The translations under genes and the position numbers were made by a program. The notes below the pieces were generated by a model. That model was not told the DNA's origin. It ran no database searches and saw nothing but the letters and a program-made list of their open reading frames with translations. This document shows, piece after piece, positions 5,500 through 5,644 of a DNA stretch of 5,644 nt; the stretch's first letter is position 1, and every line of letters starts with the position of its first letter. Source of the DNA: Deltaproteobacteria bacterium (GTDB lineage Bacteria; Desulfobacterota; Desulfarculia; Adiutricales; Adiutricaceae); contig JAIRNQ010000245.1 of assembly GCA_031257955.1 (NCBI GenBank), positions 1 to 5,644 on the forward strand, written 5' to 3'.

Positions 5500-5526
5500 A
5501 CTACTTATTTAATTAATTGGATAGAA

Positions 5527-5644
5527 ATGGGTGTGCTCATGTCGAGAATGACCTCACTTGCCTTGGCTTTGGCCTTGTCCTTTATGGCCATGGCGGCCAG
5601 CCCCTTGGGGGCGGCCCCGTCGGCTTCGAATTATTATAGTCAAC
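5527..5644 (+). CDS. Exported protein, N-terminal fragment (cut by window end)
   Basis: The frame opens at ATG 5527 and runs off the window after 39 full codons. It encodes a classical signal peptide: a short n-region with Arg7, a hydrophobic stretch of alternating Leu and Ala (SLALALALSFMAMAA, residues 10-24), and a small-residue region (SPLGAAPSAS, 25-34) where signal peptidase I could cut, around residues 29-34. The mature part begins near NYYSQ; too little is present to name a family. In-frame ATGs at 5539 and 5548 are alternative starts. GGA at 5519-5521 is a weak ribosome-binding site for the first; the start at 5539 would still leave an Arg-containing n-region. The upstream in-frame stop is at 5473-5475. 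The coding-like GC-rich third positions contrast with the A/T-rich DNA just upstream. Confidence 0.7.
   Translation, partial: MGVLMSRMTSLALALALSFMAMAASPLGAAPSASNYYSQ

Larger units (their letters stand above)
4311..5526. other. Long gene-poor, G-skewed region
   Basis: The stretch between the start of the Sel1-repeat gene and the start of the signal-peptide gene lacks any reading frame I can defend. A few plus-strand frames of 60-116 codons occur, but they lack ribosome-binding sites, overlap each other, or are made largely of G-tract repeats. G clearly exceeds C on the plus strand in parts (13 G against 1 C at 5341-5370). Both upstream control regions, for the minus-strand Sel1 gene and the plus-strand secreted-protein gene, must lie here. 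Notable contents are listed separately. Confidence 0.6.

Overview
The window holds three complete genes, the first 118 bases of a fourth, and two gene-poor stretches (1-1167 and 4311-5526) that make up about 42% of it. The coding parts are GC-rich, with many G- or C-ending codons; the non-coding parts are visibly richer in A and T. The two cobalamin genes, the Sel1-repeat envelope protein with one N-terminal membrane helix, and a start with a classical signal peptide fit a Gram-negative bacterium. A deltaproteobacterium-like (Desulfobacterota) source is my guess from general impression, not a demonstrated assignment. So much non-coding DNA is unusual for a free-living bacterium and would fit a genome under relaxed selection, such as a symbiont, but this is inference.

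Layout. Bases 1-996 carry no convincing gene; they hold a T-rich left end and several inverted repeats, including a compact three-way-junction fold at 567-627. A good sigma-70-type promoter (997-1025) lies upstream of a leader of about 136 bases containing a hairpin and a U-tract site. Then come cbiC/cobH (1168-1923) and cbiA/cobB (1920-3218), overlapping by four bases (TTGA). Only 15 bases separate the end of cbiA from the end of a convergent minus-strand gene (4310-3234) for a membrane-anchored Sel1-repeat protein with a Pro/Glu/Thr tail built from 30-bp and 42-bp tandem repeats. Bases 4311-5526 look non-coding and are G-skewed, with two adjacent G-quadruplex motifs (4886-4948) and a 21-bp tandem repeat with eight regularly spaced GGG runs (5311-5370). 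A 9-bp perfect inverted repeat (5479-5499) precedes the start of a secreted-protein gene cut off by the window end.

How the genes work together. CbiC moves the C-11 methyl group to C-12 to make (hydrogeno/cob)yrinic acid, and CbiA amidates the a and c side chains of that product, so the overlapping pair encodes two consecutive steps of adenosylcobalamin synthesis. The sequence here does not show whether the pathway is the early-cobalt (Cbi) or late-cobalt (Cob) version. The Sel1 gene and the partial secreted-protein gene have no visible functional link to cobalamin. I found no convincing wholly new system; the points most worth checking are the structured cbiC leader without a recognisable B12 box, the three-way-junction element, and the clustered G-quadruplex motifs.
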